Origin: Frankiales bacterium
GTDB lineage: Bacteria; Actinomycetota; Actinomycetes; Mycobacteriales; SCTD01
Reading direction: 5' to 3'
Assembly (NCBI GenBank): GCA_004299215.1
Contig: SCTD01000516.1
Coordinates: 1 to 10,338 of the forward strand
DNA length: 10,338 bases
A model generated the notes under the pieces. That model did not search any database. It was not told the origin of the DNA and worked only from the letters and a program-made list of their open reading frames with translations. A program made the position numbers and the translations under genes. Below are positions 1 through 7,542 of the stretch, piece after piece (within the stretch, counting starts at the first letter, position 1; the number at the start of each line of letters is the position of its first letter).

Positions 1-182
1 AAGAGCGTGTCCGCGTCGACCGGCACCGGGTGCCCGACGTCGGTGACGCCGTACGACGCGGTGAGCAGTCGCCCGCCGGCCAGCACCCCCGCCGACGCGC
101 CGGGCACCGAGAGCCGCTCGCAGTGCTCGCGGAGCACCTCCGCGAGCTCGCTGTCCAGTTCGAGGTCGCCCACGCGGCGCAC
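1..182 (-). CDS. Serine hydrolase, beta-lactamase (class C) family, N-terminal part, cut by window edge
   Basis: Reading leftward from GTG at 182 there are 60 open codons and the frame leaves the window without a stop. The product contains VPGASAGVL at about residues 26-34 and then an alternating hydrophobic stretch ending GHPVPVDADTL. This is the usual N-terminal beta-hairpin of class C beta-lactamase/penicillin-binding-like serine hydrolases (family knowledge); the SxxK nucleophile motif normally comes just after this point and so lies outside the window. There is no signal peptide, so a cytoplasmic hydrolase is likely. GTG at 182 is preferred because GGAGG (197-201, minus strand) lies 14 bases upstream, slightly far. 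GTG at 173 and GTG at 236 are in-frame alternatives; the 236 start lacks a visible ribosome site. It is transcribed divergently from the half-transporter pair. The VPGA core resembles that of the complete hydrolase at 7543-8910. Substrate unknown. Confidence 0.75.
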   Translation of the reverse strand, partial: MRRVGDLELDSELAEVLREHCERLSVPGASAGVLAGGRLLTASYGVTDVGHPVPVDADTL

Positions 183-320
183 GCTACGTCCGCGACCCTC
201 CCCCCACGTGGTACGGATGGACGAAGGAGCGCCCACGGGGTTGTCGCATCGACCGTTGTGATCCGCGGCGCGCGCAGGCCACGGTGGGGACGCACACCAG
301 GGGGGACGCGGATGAGGTCA

Positions 321-342
321 CGGCGCACGGTGCCGTGCGCCG
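321..342. promoter_or_regulatory. Perfect inverted repeat, candidate operator or leader hairpin
   Basis: The arms CGGCGCACGG (321-330) and CCGTGCGCCG (333-342) are exact reverse complements around a 2-base TG centre. The dyad ends 11 bases before the GAGG ribosome site and 22 bases before the GTG start of the first half-transporter. This size and near-perfect symmetry fit a homodimeric repressor site, such as those bound by TetR- or MarR-family regulators (general knowledge), though no regulator gene is in the window. As RNA it could instead form a hairpin, but a 2-base loop would force the inner pairs open. It would be coding sequence if translation began at GTG 284, which I think less likely. 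Confidence 0.5.
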
Positions 343-353
343 GTTCGGGCCCC

Positions 354-357
354 GAGG
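354..357 (+). promoter_or_regulatory. Ribosome binding site that favours the GTG start at 365
   Basis: GAGG lies 7 bases before GTG at 365, an ideal spacing. The in-frame alternative, GTG at 284, would add 27 residues rich in Gly, Arg and Thr that do not look like the start of an ABC exporter, and it has no ribosome site as well placed. Confidence 0.55.
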
Positions 358-364
358 TCGCGGA

Positions 365-2119
365 GTGAACGAGCCCCGTGTCGACCCGGACCGGAGCAAG
401 GGCTGGATCCGGCGCATGCTGCCGCTGGTGCTCGCCCACCGCCGGATCGTCCTGCTCAGCCTGAGCGCCGCGCTGGTCACCCAGCTGCTGCTGGTGTCGG
501 CGCCCCGGGTGGTGATGGCGGGGATCGACTCCGCGCTCGTCGAGCAGTCGCGGCCGATCGAGCTGTTCGCCGGGATCCTCGTCGCCATCGCCCTGGCGCG
601 GCTGGCCACCAACTCGCTGCACCGGCGGCTGCTGTTCGCGACGAGCGCGCACCTCGAGCACGACCTGCGCGCGCTGGCGCAGGCCTCGCTGAGCCGGCAG
701 GGCTTCGCCTGGTACGACCGGCACTCGACCGGCGCGCTCGTCTCCCGCGCCAACAGCGACATCCGCGCCATCGAGCGCTTCCTCACCTTCATGCCCGCCG
801 TGCTCATCACGTTCATCGGCTTCGCGCTCGCCCTGGCGCTGATGCTCAGCATCCACGTGGGGCTGGCCCTGGCGGCGATGGCGCCACTGCCCTTCGTCTA
901 CCTCAGCGGCACCCGGATGCGTCGCGTCCTGTGGCCGATCGCCTGGCTGGTCCAGTCGCGGACGGCCGACGTCGCGACGGTGGTGGAGGAGAACCTCGCC
1001 GGCGCGCACGTCGTCCGGGGGATGTCGGCCGAGCCCGCGCAGATCGGCCGGCTCGAGCGCTCCGCCGAGCGGCTGCGCTGGATCGCCACCGAGGAGATCG
1101 CGGTGCGGGCCAAGCACGAGCCCCTCATCGAGAACGTCCCCCGGCTCGGGGTGGCGGCGGTGCTGCTCTACGGCGGCCTGCTCGCCATCGACGGCAGCAT
1201 CACCATCGGCGCGCTCGTCGCGTTCGCCGGCTACGTGGCGCTCATGCAGCAGCCGTTCCGGCTGCTCGGGTTCATCGTGGTGATGGGACAGCGCGCCAGC
1301 GCGTCCTCCGCCCGGGTGCTCGAGCTGCTCGACGCCGAGCCGGAGCTGGCCGAGCGGTCGGACCCCGTCCGGCTCGACGATCCGGTCGGTGACGTCGTCT
1401 TCGACGACGTGCGCTTCGGCTACGGCGACGGGCCGGACGTGCTCTCCGGGTTCGACCTGCGCGTGCGTCCCGGCGAGACCGTCGCAGTGGTGGGACGGAC
1501 GGGCAGCGGCAAGTCGACGGCCGCGCGGCTGATCCCGCGCTTCTACGACGTGCGCGCAGGACGCGTGACGATCGACGGGCACGACGTGCGGGACCTGGGC
1601 CTGCAGCAGCTGCGCACGGTCGTGGGAGTGGTGACGGACGAGCCGTTCCTGTTCTCGGCGTCGGTGCGCGACAACATCGCGTACGGCCGGCCCGACGCCT
1701 CCCCCGACGAGGTGGAGAAGGCGGCACGGGTCGCGGACGCCGCGGAGTTCATCGAGCGCCTGCCGGACGGCTACGACACCGTCGTCGGCGAGCGCGGCTA
1801 CACCCTGTCCGGCGGACAGCGGCAGCGCATCGCCATCGCCCGCACGCTGCTGGTCAACCCGCGGGTGCTCGTGCTGGACGACGCCACGAGCGCCATCGAC
1901 GTGGAGGTCGAGCGAAGGATCCACGCGGCGCTCGAGCAGCTGCTGGCAGGACGTACGACGCTGCTCGTCGCGCACCGCCTGTCCACCATCGCGCTGGCCG
2001 ACCGCGTGGTCCTCCTCGACGGCGGTCGCATCGTCGCGTCCGGCCGGCACGAGGAGCTGCTGCGGACGGTCCCGCTCTACGCAGAGGTGCTGGCGCACAC
2101 CGTCGAGGACGCCGCATGA
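365..2119 (+). CDS. ABC exporter half-transporter, degenerate-site subunit (TMD-NBD)
   Basis: A 584-residue fused permease/ATPase of the type IV (ABCB-like) exporter fold, predicted in the cytoplasmic membrane. An N-terminal domain of about six membrane helices (roughly 20-305; clear hydrophobic runs near 27-50, 66-82, 143-170 and 262-305) precedes a nucleotide-binding domain (about 343-584). Seen in the NBD: Walker A GRTGSGKS (377-384), a Q-loop in which Gln is replaced by Asp (VVTDEPF, D425), a perfect LSGGQ signature (481-485), Walker B LVLDDAT with Asp506 in place of the catalytic Glu, and the switch His537. By family knowledge this is the degenerate-site partner of a heterodimer, as in TM287/TM288 or BmrC/BmrD. 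The stop overlaps the next gene's start by ATGA, so the two proteins are surely made together. Substrate unknown; drug or lipid export is a typical role but is not shown here. Start at GTG 365 is chosen from GAGG at 354-357. Confidence 0.92.
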   Translation: MNEPRVDPDRSKGWIRRMLPLVLAHRRIVLLSLSAALVTQLLLVSAPRVVMAGIDSALVEQSRPIELFAGILVAIALARLATNSLHRRLLFATSAHLEHDLRALAQASLSRQGFAWYDRHSTGALVSRANSDIRAIERFLTFMPAVLITFIGFALALALMLSIHVGLALAAMAPLPFVYLSGTRMRRVLWPIAWLVQSRTADVATVVEENLAGAHVVRGMSAEPAQIGRLERSAERLRWIATEEIAVRAKHEPLIENVPRLGVAAVLLYGGLLAIDGSITIGALVAFAGYVALMQQPFRLLGFIVVMGQRASASSARVLELLDAEPELAERSDPVRLDDPVGDVVFDDVRFGYGDGPDVLSGFDLRVRPGETVAVVGRTGSGKSTAARLIPRFYDVRAGRVTIDGHDVRDLGLQQLRTVVGVVTDEPFLFSASVRDNIAYGRPDASPDEVEKAARVADAAEFIERLPDGYDTVVGERGYTLSGGQRQRIAIARTLLVNPRVLVLDDATSAIDVEVERRIHAALEQLLAGRTTLLVAHRLSTIALADRVVLLDGGRIVASGRHEELLRTVPLYAEVLAHTVEDAA

Positions 2120-3957
2120 CCGTCGCCGACGTCCCCCCTCGGGTCACGGCGACCCTGGAGGAGCTGCTCGCCAACGAGCCCGAGCCGCTCGACCGACCGG
2201 TCGACTTCAGCCACGCGCCGACGGGCCGCACCCGCTTCACGCTCCGCACGTTCCTGCGCCCGCACCGGCTGGCCCTGGCCGGTGGCGCCCTGCTCGTCGT
2301 GCTCGAGACGCTCGCCCTGCAGGCAGGACCGCTGCTCACCCAGCGCGGGATCGACCACGGGGTCATCCCGCAGGACAAGGGCGCGCTGCTGATCGCCGGG
2401 GGGCTCTACGTCGTGGCGGTGGTCGCGAGCGTCGTGCTGATGCGCATGCGGATCGCCTTCACCGGTCGGCTCGGCCAGTCACTGGTGAAGCGGCTGCGGG
2501 TCATGGTCTTCACCCACATCCAGCGCCTGTCGCAGGCGTTCTTCACCGAGGAGCGGGTCGGCCGGGTGCTGACCCGGATGACCAGCGACATCGAGGCGCT
2601 GACGCTGCTCCTGCAGGACGGCATCGTGAACCTGCTCGTCCAGGGGCTGACCCTCGCGGTCGTCGTGACCGTGCTGTTCACCCTGGACGCCGAGCTCGCG
2701 CTCGTCGTCGTCCTCGGCATCGTCCCGCTGATGGCCGCTCTGACGCTGTGGTTCCGGAAGCGGTCGGACACGGCGTACGCCGTCGAGCGCGAGCGACTGG
2801 CCGACGTGCTGACGGACCTGCAGGAGAACCTGTCCGGCACCCGGGTCGTCACCGCGTTCTCGCGCGGCGAGCGGAACACCGTCACCCACCGGGCGTTCCT
2901 CGGGCGTCTGCGCGCCGCGAAGATCGAGGTCGGCCGGGTGGCGGCGACGTACGGCCCGGGTGTGGACGCGGTCGGCGCTCTCGGCGAGGCGCTGGTGCTG
3001 GTCATCGGCGGACGGATGCTGCTGCGCGGCGAGCTCACCCTGGGAGAGCTCACCGCGTTCGTGCTCTACCTGACCGCGTTCTTCGCGCCGATCCAGCAGC
3101 TGGTCAACCTCTACAACAGCTACCAGGCGGGCCGCGCCGCCGTCCGCAAGATCGACGAGCTGCTGAGCCACGAGCCGACCGTCGTCGAGCGGCCGGGCGC
3201 GCACGAGCTGCCGCCCGTCGCCGGCCGGGTGGTGCTCGAGGGGGTGCGGCACGAGTACCGGCCAGGCACCCCCGTCCTGCAGGACGTCGACCTGGTCGTC
3301 GAGGCGGGCGAGACGATCGCGCTGGTCGGCCCGACCGGGGCCGGGAAGTCGACGCTGGCCAAGCTCATCACCCGCACCTACGACCCGACCGCCGGACGCG
3401 TGACCGTCGACGGTCACGACCTGCGTGACGTGACGCTGCCGTCGCTGCGGCGTCAGGTCGGCGTCGTGCCGCAGGAGCCGTTCCTGTTCACCGGGACGAT
3501 CCGCGACAACCTGCTGCTCGGGCGGTCGGACGCGACCGATGACGAGGTCCGCGAGGCCTGCGAGCTGATCGGGCTCCGTGACCTGATGGACGGCCTGCCG
3601 CTCGGTCTGGACACGCCGGTGCTCGAGCGCGGCGTCGCGCTCTCCTCCGGCGAGCGCCAGCTCATCGCGCTGGCCCGTGCCCTCCTGCCGCGCCCGAGGG
3701 TGCTGGTGCTCGACGAGGCGACGTCCAACCTCGACCTGGCCTCGGAGGCCGCGGTCGAGCGCGCGTTCGACGTCCTGCTCGAGGGACGTACGGCCGTGAT
3801 CATCGCGCACCGGCTCTCGACCGCGATGCGCGCCGACCGGGTCGCTGTCGTCGCCGACGGGCGGGTCGTCGAGCTCGGGACGCACGACGAGCTGGTCGCG
3901 GCCGGCGGCGTCTACGCGCAGATGTACGCGACGTGGATGAGCCACGCCGGAGGCTGA
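2116..3957 (+). CDS. ABC exporter half-transporter, catalytic-site subunit (TMD-NBD)
   Basis: A 613-residue type IV ABC exporter half with a cytoplasmic lead of about 50 residues, roughly six membrane helices (about 50-330), and an NBD (about 370-613). Seen in the NBD: Walker A GPTGAGKS (405-412), Q-loop Gln453 in VVPQEPF, a non-canonical signature LSSGE (509-513), Walker B LVLDEAT with the catalytic Glu534, and the switch His565. It complements its neighbour: in a heterodimer, its Walker motifs face the partner's perfect LSGGQ to form the working ATP site, while its own LSSGE faces the partner's Asp-substituted site. The ATG overlaps the previous stop by 4 bases, and GAGGA (2105-2109) sits 6 bases before it, so coupled translation is expected. 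The summed length of the pair (1197) is close to that of full-size mycobacterial exporters such as Rv0194 (about 1194 residues, from memory). Substrate unknown. Confidence 0.93.
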   Translation: MTVADVPPRVTATLEELLANEPEPLDRPVDFSHAPTGRTRFTLRTFLRPHRLALAGGALLVVLETLALQAGPLLTQRGIDHGVIPQDKGALLIAGGLYVVAVVASVVLMRMRIAFTGRLGQSLVKRLRVMVFTHIQRLSQAFFTEERVGRVLTRMTSDIEALTLLLQDGIVNLLVQGLTLAVVVTVLFTLDAELALVVVLGIVPLMAALTLWFRKRSDTAYAVERERLADVLTDLQENLSGTRVVTAFSRGERNTVTHRAFLGRLRAAKIEVGRVAATYGPGVDAVGALGEALVLVIGGRMLLRGELTLGELTAFVLYLTAFFAPIQQLVNLYNSYQAGRAAVRKIDELLSHEPTVVERPGAHELPPVAGRVVLEGVRHEYRPGTPVLQDVDLVVEAGETIALVGPTGAGKSTLAKLITRTYDPTAGRVTVDGHDLRDVTLPSLRRQVGVVPQEPFLFTGTIRDNLLLGRSDATDDEVREACELIGLRDLMDGLPLGLDTPVLERGVALSSGERQLIALARALLPRPRVLVLDEATSNLDLASEAAVERAFDVLLEGRTAVIIAHRLSTAMRADRVAVVADGRVVELGTHDELVAAGGVYAQMYATWMSHAGG

Positions 3958-3963
3958 CGGGGC
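3958..3963. other. Tail-to-tail junction between converging exporter genes
   Basis: Only 6 bases separate the stop of the rightward half-transporter (TGA 3955-3957) from the stop of the leftward fused exporter (3964-3966). There is no room for an intrinsic terminator, and I see no stem-loop with a T tract inside either flanking coding end. Transcripts from the two sides probably overlap, or end by Rho. Confidence 0.7.
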
Positions 3964-6900
3964 TCACGCCGCGAGGTGACCCCACTCCGGCGCGAGCTCC
4001 GACCACGGACCGGTGGCCACCGCTCGCCCGCCGTCGAGGACCACCACCCGGTCAGCAGCCCGCAGGGCCGCCCGCTTCGACGAGGAGCCGAGGACGGTGG
4101 TGCCACGGGCGCGGAGCGCCTCCCACAGCTCGAGCTCGGTCCGGGCGTCGAGCGCGCTGGAGACGTCGTCGGCGAGCACGAGCTCGGCCTCGGTCGCGAG
4201 CGCGCGGGCGAGGGCGAGCCGCTGCACCTGACCGCCGGAGAGCCGTACGCCGCGGTGGCCGACGATGGCCTCGATCCCGCCGGCATCGCCGATGTCGTCG
4301 GCGAGCCGCGCATCCGCCACCGCGCGATCGGGCTCACGGGCGTGGTCCAGCCGCAGGTTGCCCGCGAACGACCCCGACAGCACGCGCGGGACCTGCGCGA
4401 CGTACGCCACCTGCCCCGGCCGCAGGAACACCTGCGGATCGCCGACCTCGCGTCCGTTCCAGCGCAGGCTCCCGGTGTGGTCGACCAGCCCGGCGAGCGC
4501 CGCGAGCAGGCTCGACTTCCCGGAGCCGATCCGGCCCAGCAGCAGCACGAGCTCGCCGCGCCGCACCGTGAGGTCGACGTCCTCGACGCCGAGCGTCCCG
4601 TCGTCGTGCACGGCGCCGAAGCCCGTCAGGTCGAGGACGTCGAGGCGCTCGTACGGCGGCGCATCGGGCTGCGGAGCGCTGCCGTCCACCAGGTCGACGC
4701 CGGGAGGGAGCGCCGTCAGGTCGACCCCGCCCGCGTAACGGGACGCCGCGGCCGCCCAGGCACGCGTGCTCGGCGCCTCGGTGATGACCGCGCCGGCGAC
4801 GCGGCCGAACCAGTCGAACCCGCTGACCGCAGTGGTCACCAGCAGGGCGGTCGACAGGTCCCACCCACCGACGAGGAACACCCACCAGCCGACGACGACA
4901 CCGCACTGGACGAGGACGATGGGCAGGCCGTCGAGGACCGCCTGCACCCTGTGCTCACGCACCGCGGCGTCGACCCTTCCGCCGTCGACCGCTCGCAGGT
5001 GCCGGTGGACGTACGGCGTCGCCGCGGCGAGCTTGACCGTCCGCGCCGACTCGAGTGCCGACACCAGCGACCGGCCGAACCGCGCGCGGGCGGTGGAGGC
5101 CGCCGCAGCCGAGCGGCCGGCAGCGGGCGAACCGGCCAGCGAGGCGATCGCGGAGAGCACCATCACCGCCAGCAGGACGAGGCCGGCCAGGACGCTCTGC
5201 GCGGCAACGGCTGCCATCAGCGCGACAGCGAGGCCGTTGACGAGGTCGACCCAGCGGTCGGCGTAGCGCGCGAACCGGTCGGCGTCCAGCGCGCGCCCGA
5301 CGACCTCACCCGGGGGCGTGCGCGGCAACCGGTGCTGCATGGTCTGCCCGCGCAGCACGGCCAGTCGCACGCGCAGCAGCACCGCGATCCACCACTGCGG
5401 GTAGATCCGGAACGCCCACGCGAGCAGCACCGGCGCCGCGAGCAGGGACACCGCGAGCAGAGCGGTCGCGGCGACCGGTCGGCCGCCGTCCTGCAGCTCC
5501 TCGACGACCAGCCCCCAGACGAAGCCGGTGGCCGCGCCGAAGGAGCCGACGAGGCTGCCCAGCAGGAACAGCAGGCCACCGAGCAGTCCCCACCGCGGGT
5601 GCATGCGCAGCATCGACCACGTGTGCCGGGCCAGCCTCGGTCCGTCGCCGACGTGCTGCGCGTCGCGGGCGACGCAGACGCGGCGCGCTGATCCGACGTC
5701 GCGAGCGCCGTCAGCGGGGTCGACCCGGAGGTCGTCGCCCGCAGCTGCCAGCAGCTCGCGGAACGGTCCGGGTTCCTCGGCGAGCGCGGTGCGCGGACCG
5801 GTCTGCACGACGCGCCCGCCGGACATCACGGCGACGACGTCGGCGCGCGTCGTGGTCGAGAGCCGGTGCGCGATGACGATCCCGGTGCGCCCGGTCAGCA
5901 GCCGCTCCGACGCGCGGACCACGCGCCCTTCGGTGACGGGGTCCATCCGGGCGGTCGCCTCGTCGAGCACCACCAGCCGCACGTCCCGGACGAGCAGCCG
6001 CGCGAACGCGACCAGCTGCTCCTCGCCGGCCGACAGCGTCGTGCCGCCGGGGCCCAGGAGGGTGTCCAGGCCCTGGGGCAACCCGCGCACCCAGTCCTCG
6101 AGCCCGAGGTCGGCCACTGCCTCCTCGACCTCGGTGCGCGGGACGTCGGCGAGGAGCGTGATGTTCTCCAGCAGGCTGGCGGCCAGCACGTCGGTGCGCT
6201 GCGTGACCACACCGACCGACCGCCGGAGCGACTGGAGGTCGAGCTCGCGCACGTCGATGCCGCCGATGAGCACCGCCCCCGGCGGCGGCTCCACCGCGCG
6301 CGACACGAGGGAGGCCAGGGTCGACTTGCCGGACCCGGTGCGGCCGACCAGGGCGAGAGTCCGTCCGGCCGGCAGGTGCAGGCTCACGTCGGACAGGGCG
6401 AAAGCACCGTCGTCGTAGGCGAAGTCCAGATCGCGGAAGGCGAGGTCGAGCGGCCCCTCCGGGAGCGGCGCTCCCCCGGCCGGCTCCGGTGCGGCGCGCA
6501 GCAGCATGCGCACGCGCGTCAGGGCGCCGAGTCCCGCCTGCAGCTCCGGCATGTGCCGGCTGATCTGGTCGAGGTTGCCGACGAACATCGTCGTGACGAG
6601 GAAGAGCGTGACCAGCTCTGCGGTGGTCAGGCTCCCGGCGAGGACGAGCAGGACTCCCGACACGGCGGTGAGCGCCAGCAGCCCGTGCAGCAGCAGGCCT
6701 GCGCGCCGGGCGATCCGGCTCGACGTCTCCGTCGTCGCGCCGACGCGACGGTGCACCTCGGCGGAGAGCTCCGCGCAGCGGCGGATGACGTAGGCCTGAC
6801 CGAGCGACGACCGCACGTCGTCCCGGGCAGCGATCCCCTCCTCCATCGCCGCGGCCTGCTCCGTCCACGCGATCTCCTCCGCCAGCTTGCGGGCGGCCAC

Positions 6901-7458
6901 CTCGGCCGTGAGAGGTCGTACGACCAGGAACGTCCCGACCCCCACCAGCGGGAAGAGCACCCAGGCCGGCCACCACGTGACCCCGGCGACGACCCACATC
7001 GGGCCGGCGCGCAGCAGCGTGCGGACCAGGTCCCAGCCGATGCGGCGCAGCAGGTTGCCCAGCTCGTGGGTGTCGTCGTCGACGCGGTCGAGCACCTCGC
7101 CGACCGGCTGCTCGGACAGCACGCTGAGCGGCTGCTGCAGCGCCGCCTCGAGCAGGTCGCCGCGCAGCCGTCCCTCTGCGCGGTCCACCACCGACCACCA
7201 GACCATCCGTGCGCCGGTGTCCAGCAGAGCCCCGCCGACGACGGCCAGCGCGAGCAGCCAGACCAGCGTCACCGTCGGAGACTCGGCCAGCCGGCCCGCA
7301 GCGACCGTACCGGCCGTCTGCGCCACTGCCGCGACCGCGGCGGCGGCCAGCGCCCACCCCGTCGCCCGGCCGCGCAGTCGCGACAGGTCTGCACGACGAG
7401 CGGGCCTGTCGCGCGGCGTCGGAGGTGTCGGCGGCGCCGCACGGTCGAGGAGGGTCAT
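3964..7458 (-). CDS. Full-size fused ABC exporter (TMD-NBD-TMD-NBD)
   Basis: A single 1164-residue chain with two complete exporter halves. TMD1 has helices near 34-56, 62-81, 142-163, 164-183, 252-277 and 278-296. NBD1 (about 338-575) has Walker A GRTGSGKS (372-379), Q420, signature LSAGE (475-479), Walker B LVVLDEAT with Glu500, and His531. TMD2 has helices near 623-652, 662-683, 737-757, 758-776, 841-866 and 868-891. NBD2 (about 938-1164) has Walker A GRIGSGKS (975-982), Q1022, perfect LSGGQ (1073-1077), Walker B LVLADDVSS with Asp1098 in place of Glu, and Ser where the switch His should be (GSSSKR, about 1126-1127). One consensus and one degenerate ATP site follow from this. Start at ATG 7458 is chosen because an upstream GTG at 7521 adds only Arg/Pro-rich residues and has no ribosome site; ATG 7458 itself has only a weak one. 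A fused CydDC was considered, but nothing specific to it is seen and no cydAB is nearby. Substrate unknown. Confidence 0.9.
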   Translation of the reverse strand: MTLLDRAAPPTPPTPRDRPARRADLSRLRGRATGWALAAAAVAAVAQTAGTVAAGRLAESPTVTLVWLLALAVVGGALLDTGARMVWWSVVDRAEGRLRGDLLEAALQQPLSVLSEQPVGEVLDRVDDDTHELGNLLRRIGWDLVRTLLRAGPMWVVAGVTWWPAWVLFPLVGVGTFLVVRPLTAEVAARKLAEEIAWTEQAAAMEEGIAARDDVRSSLGQAYVIRRCAELSAEVHRRVGATTETSSRIARRAGLLLHGLLALTAVSGVLLVLAGSLTTAELVTLFLVTTMFVGNLDQISRHMPELQAGLGALTRVRMLLRAAPEPAGGAPLPEGPLDLAFRDLDFAYDDGAFALSDVSLHLPAGRTLALVGRTGSGKSTLASLVSRAVEPPPGAVLIGGIDVRELDLQSLRRSVGVVTQRTDVLAASLLENITLLADVPRTEVEEAVADLGLEDWVRGLPQGLDTLLGPGGTTLSAGEEQLVAFARLLVRDVRLVVLDEATARMDPVTEGRVVRASERLLTGRTGIVIAHRLSTTTRADVVAVMSGGRVVQTGPRTALAEEPGPFRELLAAAGDDLRVDPADGARDVGSARRVCVARDAQHVGDGPRLARHTWSMLRMHPRWGLLGGLLFLLGSLVGSFGAATGFVWGLVVEELQDGGRPVAATALLAVSLLAAPVLLAWAFRIYPQWWIAVLLRVRLAVLRGQTMQHRLPRTPPGEVVGRALDADRFARYADRWVDLVNGLAVALMAAVAAQSVLAGLVLLAVMVLSAIASLAGSPAAGRSAAAASTARARFGRSLVSALESARTVKLAAATPYVHRHLRAVDGGRVDAAVREHRVQAVLDGLPIVLVQCGVVVGWWVFLVGGWDLSTALLVTTAVSGFDWFGRVAGAVITEAPSTRAWAAAASRYAGGVDLTALPPGVDLVDGSAPQPDAPPYERLDVLDLTGFGAVHDDGTLGVEDVDLTVRRGELVLLLGRIGSGKSSLLAALAGLVDHTGSLRWNGREVGDPQVFLRPGQVAYVAQVPRVLSGSFAGNLRLDHAREPDRAVADARLADDIGDAGGIEAIVGHRGVRLSGGQVQRLALARALATEAELVLADDVSSALDARTELELWEALRARGTTVLGSSSKRAALRAADRVVVLDGGRAVATGPWSELAPEWGHLAA

Positions 7459-7542
7459 GGTGGAGCTCGACGCTACGGGTGCGGGCAGCGCGCGTCGCCT
7501 GGTTTGTCGGATCCGCCCCACCGGTCGGGGAGGAGCCGTGGG
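7459..7542. other. 84-bp gap between serine hydrolase and fused exporter genes
   Basis: This gap lies between two leftward genes. On the minus strand, CCCC and GGGG flank a 7-base loop (GACCGGT) shortly after the hydrolase stop, extendable by 2 bp across a mismatch, but no T tract follows, so it is not a convincing terminator. TAGCGT (7470-7475, minus strand) fits the loose actinobacterial -10 pattern TANNNT and ends 11 bases before the exporter ATG, with no good -35. The exporter may therefore be read through from upstream, driven by its own promoter, or both; the sequence does not decide. Confidence 0.4.

Larger units (their letters stand above)
183..364. promoter_or_regulatory. Divergent intergenic region with presumed promoters
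   Basis: This 182-bp gap separates the leftward serine hydrolase start (182) from the rightward ABC exporter start (365), so promoters for both directions should lie here. I looked for -35/-10 pairs on both strands and found none convincing: TTGTCG at 241-246 and TTGTGA at 256-261 are -35-like on the plus strand but have no -10 box at a normal distance. A short palindrome CCACGTGG sits at 204-211, and a much stronger dyad at 321-342 has its own entry. Assignment as a promoter region rests on gene orientation, not on recognised boxes. Confidence 0.55.

Noticed and set aside
284..364. Extended start (GTG 284) for the first half-transporter
   Set aside because: The extra 27 residues look non-coding, and GAGG at 354-357 supports GTG 365.
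183..364. Sigma-70-type promoters at TTGTCG (241-246) and TTGTGA (256-261)
   Set aside because: No -10-like hexamer at 16-19 bases downstream of either.
2479..3945. A 488-codon open frame on the minus strand
   Set aside because: Antisense to the second half-transporter, which has complete Walker, Q-loop and switch motifs; the translation is charged, repetitive and without a fold signature.
3976..5691. A 571-codon open frame on the plus strand
   Set aside because: Antisense to the C-terminal half of the fused exporter; low-complexity Arg/Asp/Gln-rich translation and no recognisable motif.
3964..7458. Identity as a fused CydDC thiol exporter
   Set aside because: The size fits, but no cydAB genes are nearby and no specific CydDC feature is recognised; general drug/lipid-type full exporters have the same architecture.
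7505..7542. Hairpin as an intrinsic terminator after the serine hydrolase
   Set aside because: The stem is only 4 bp (6 bp with a mismatch) and no T tract follows.
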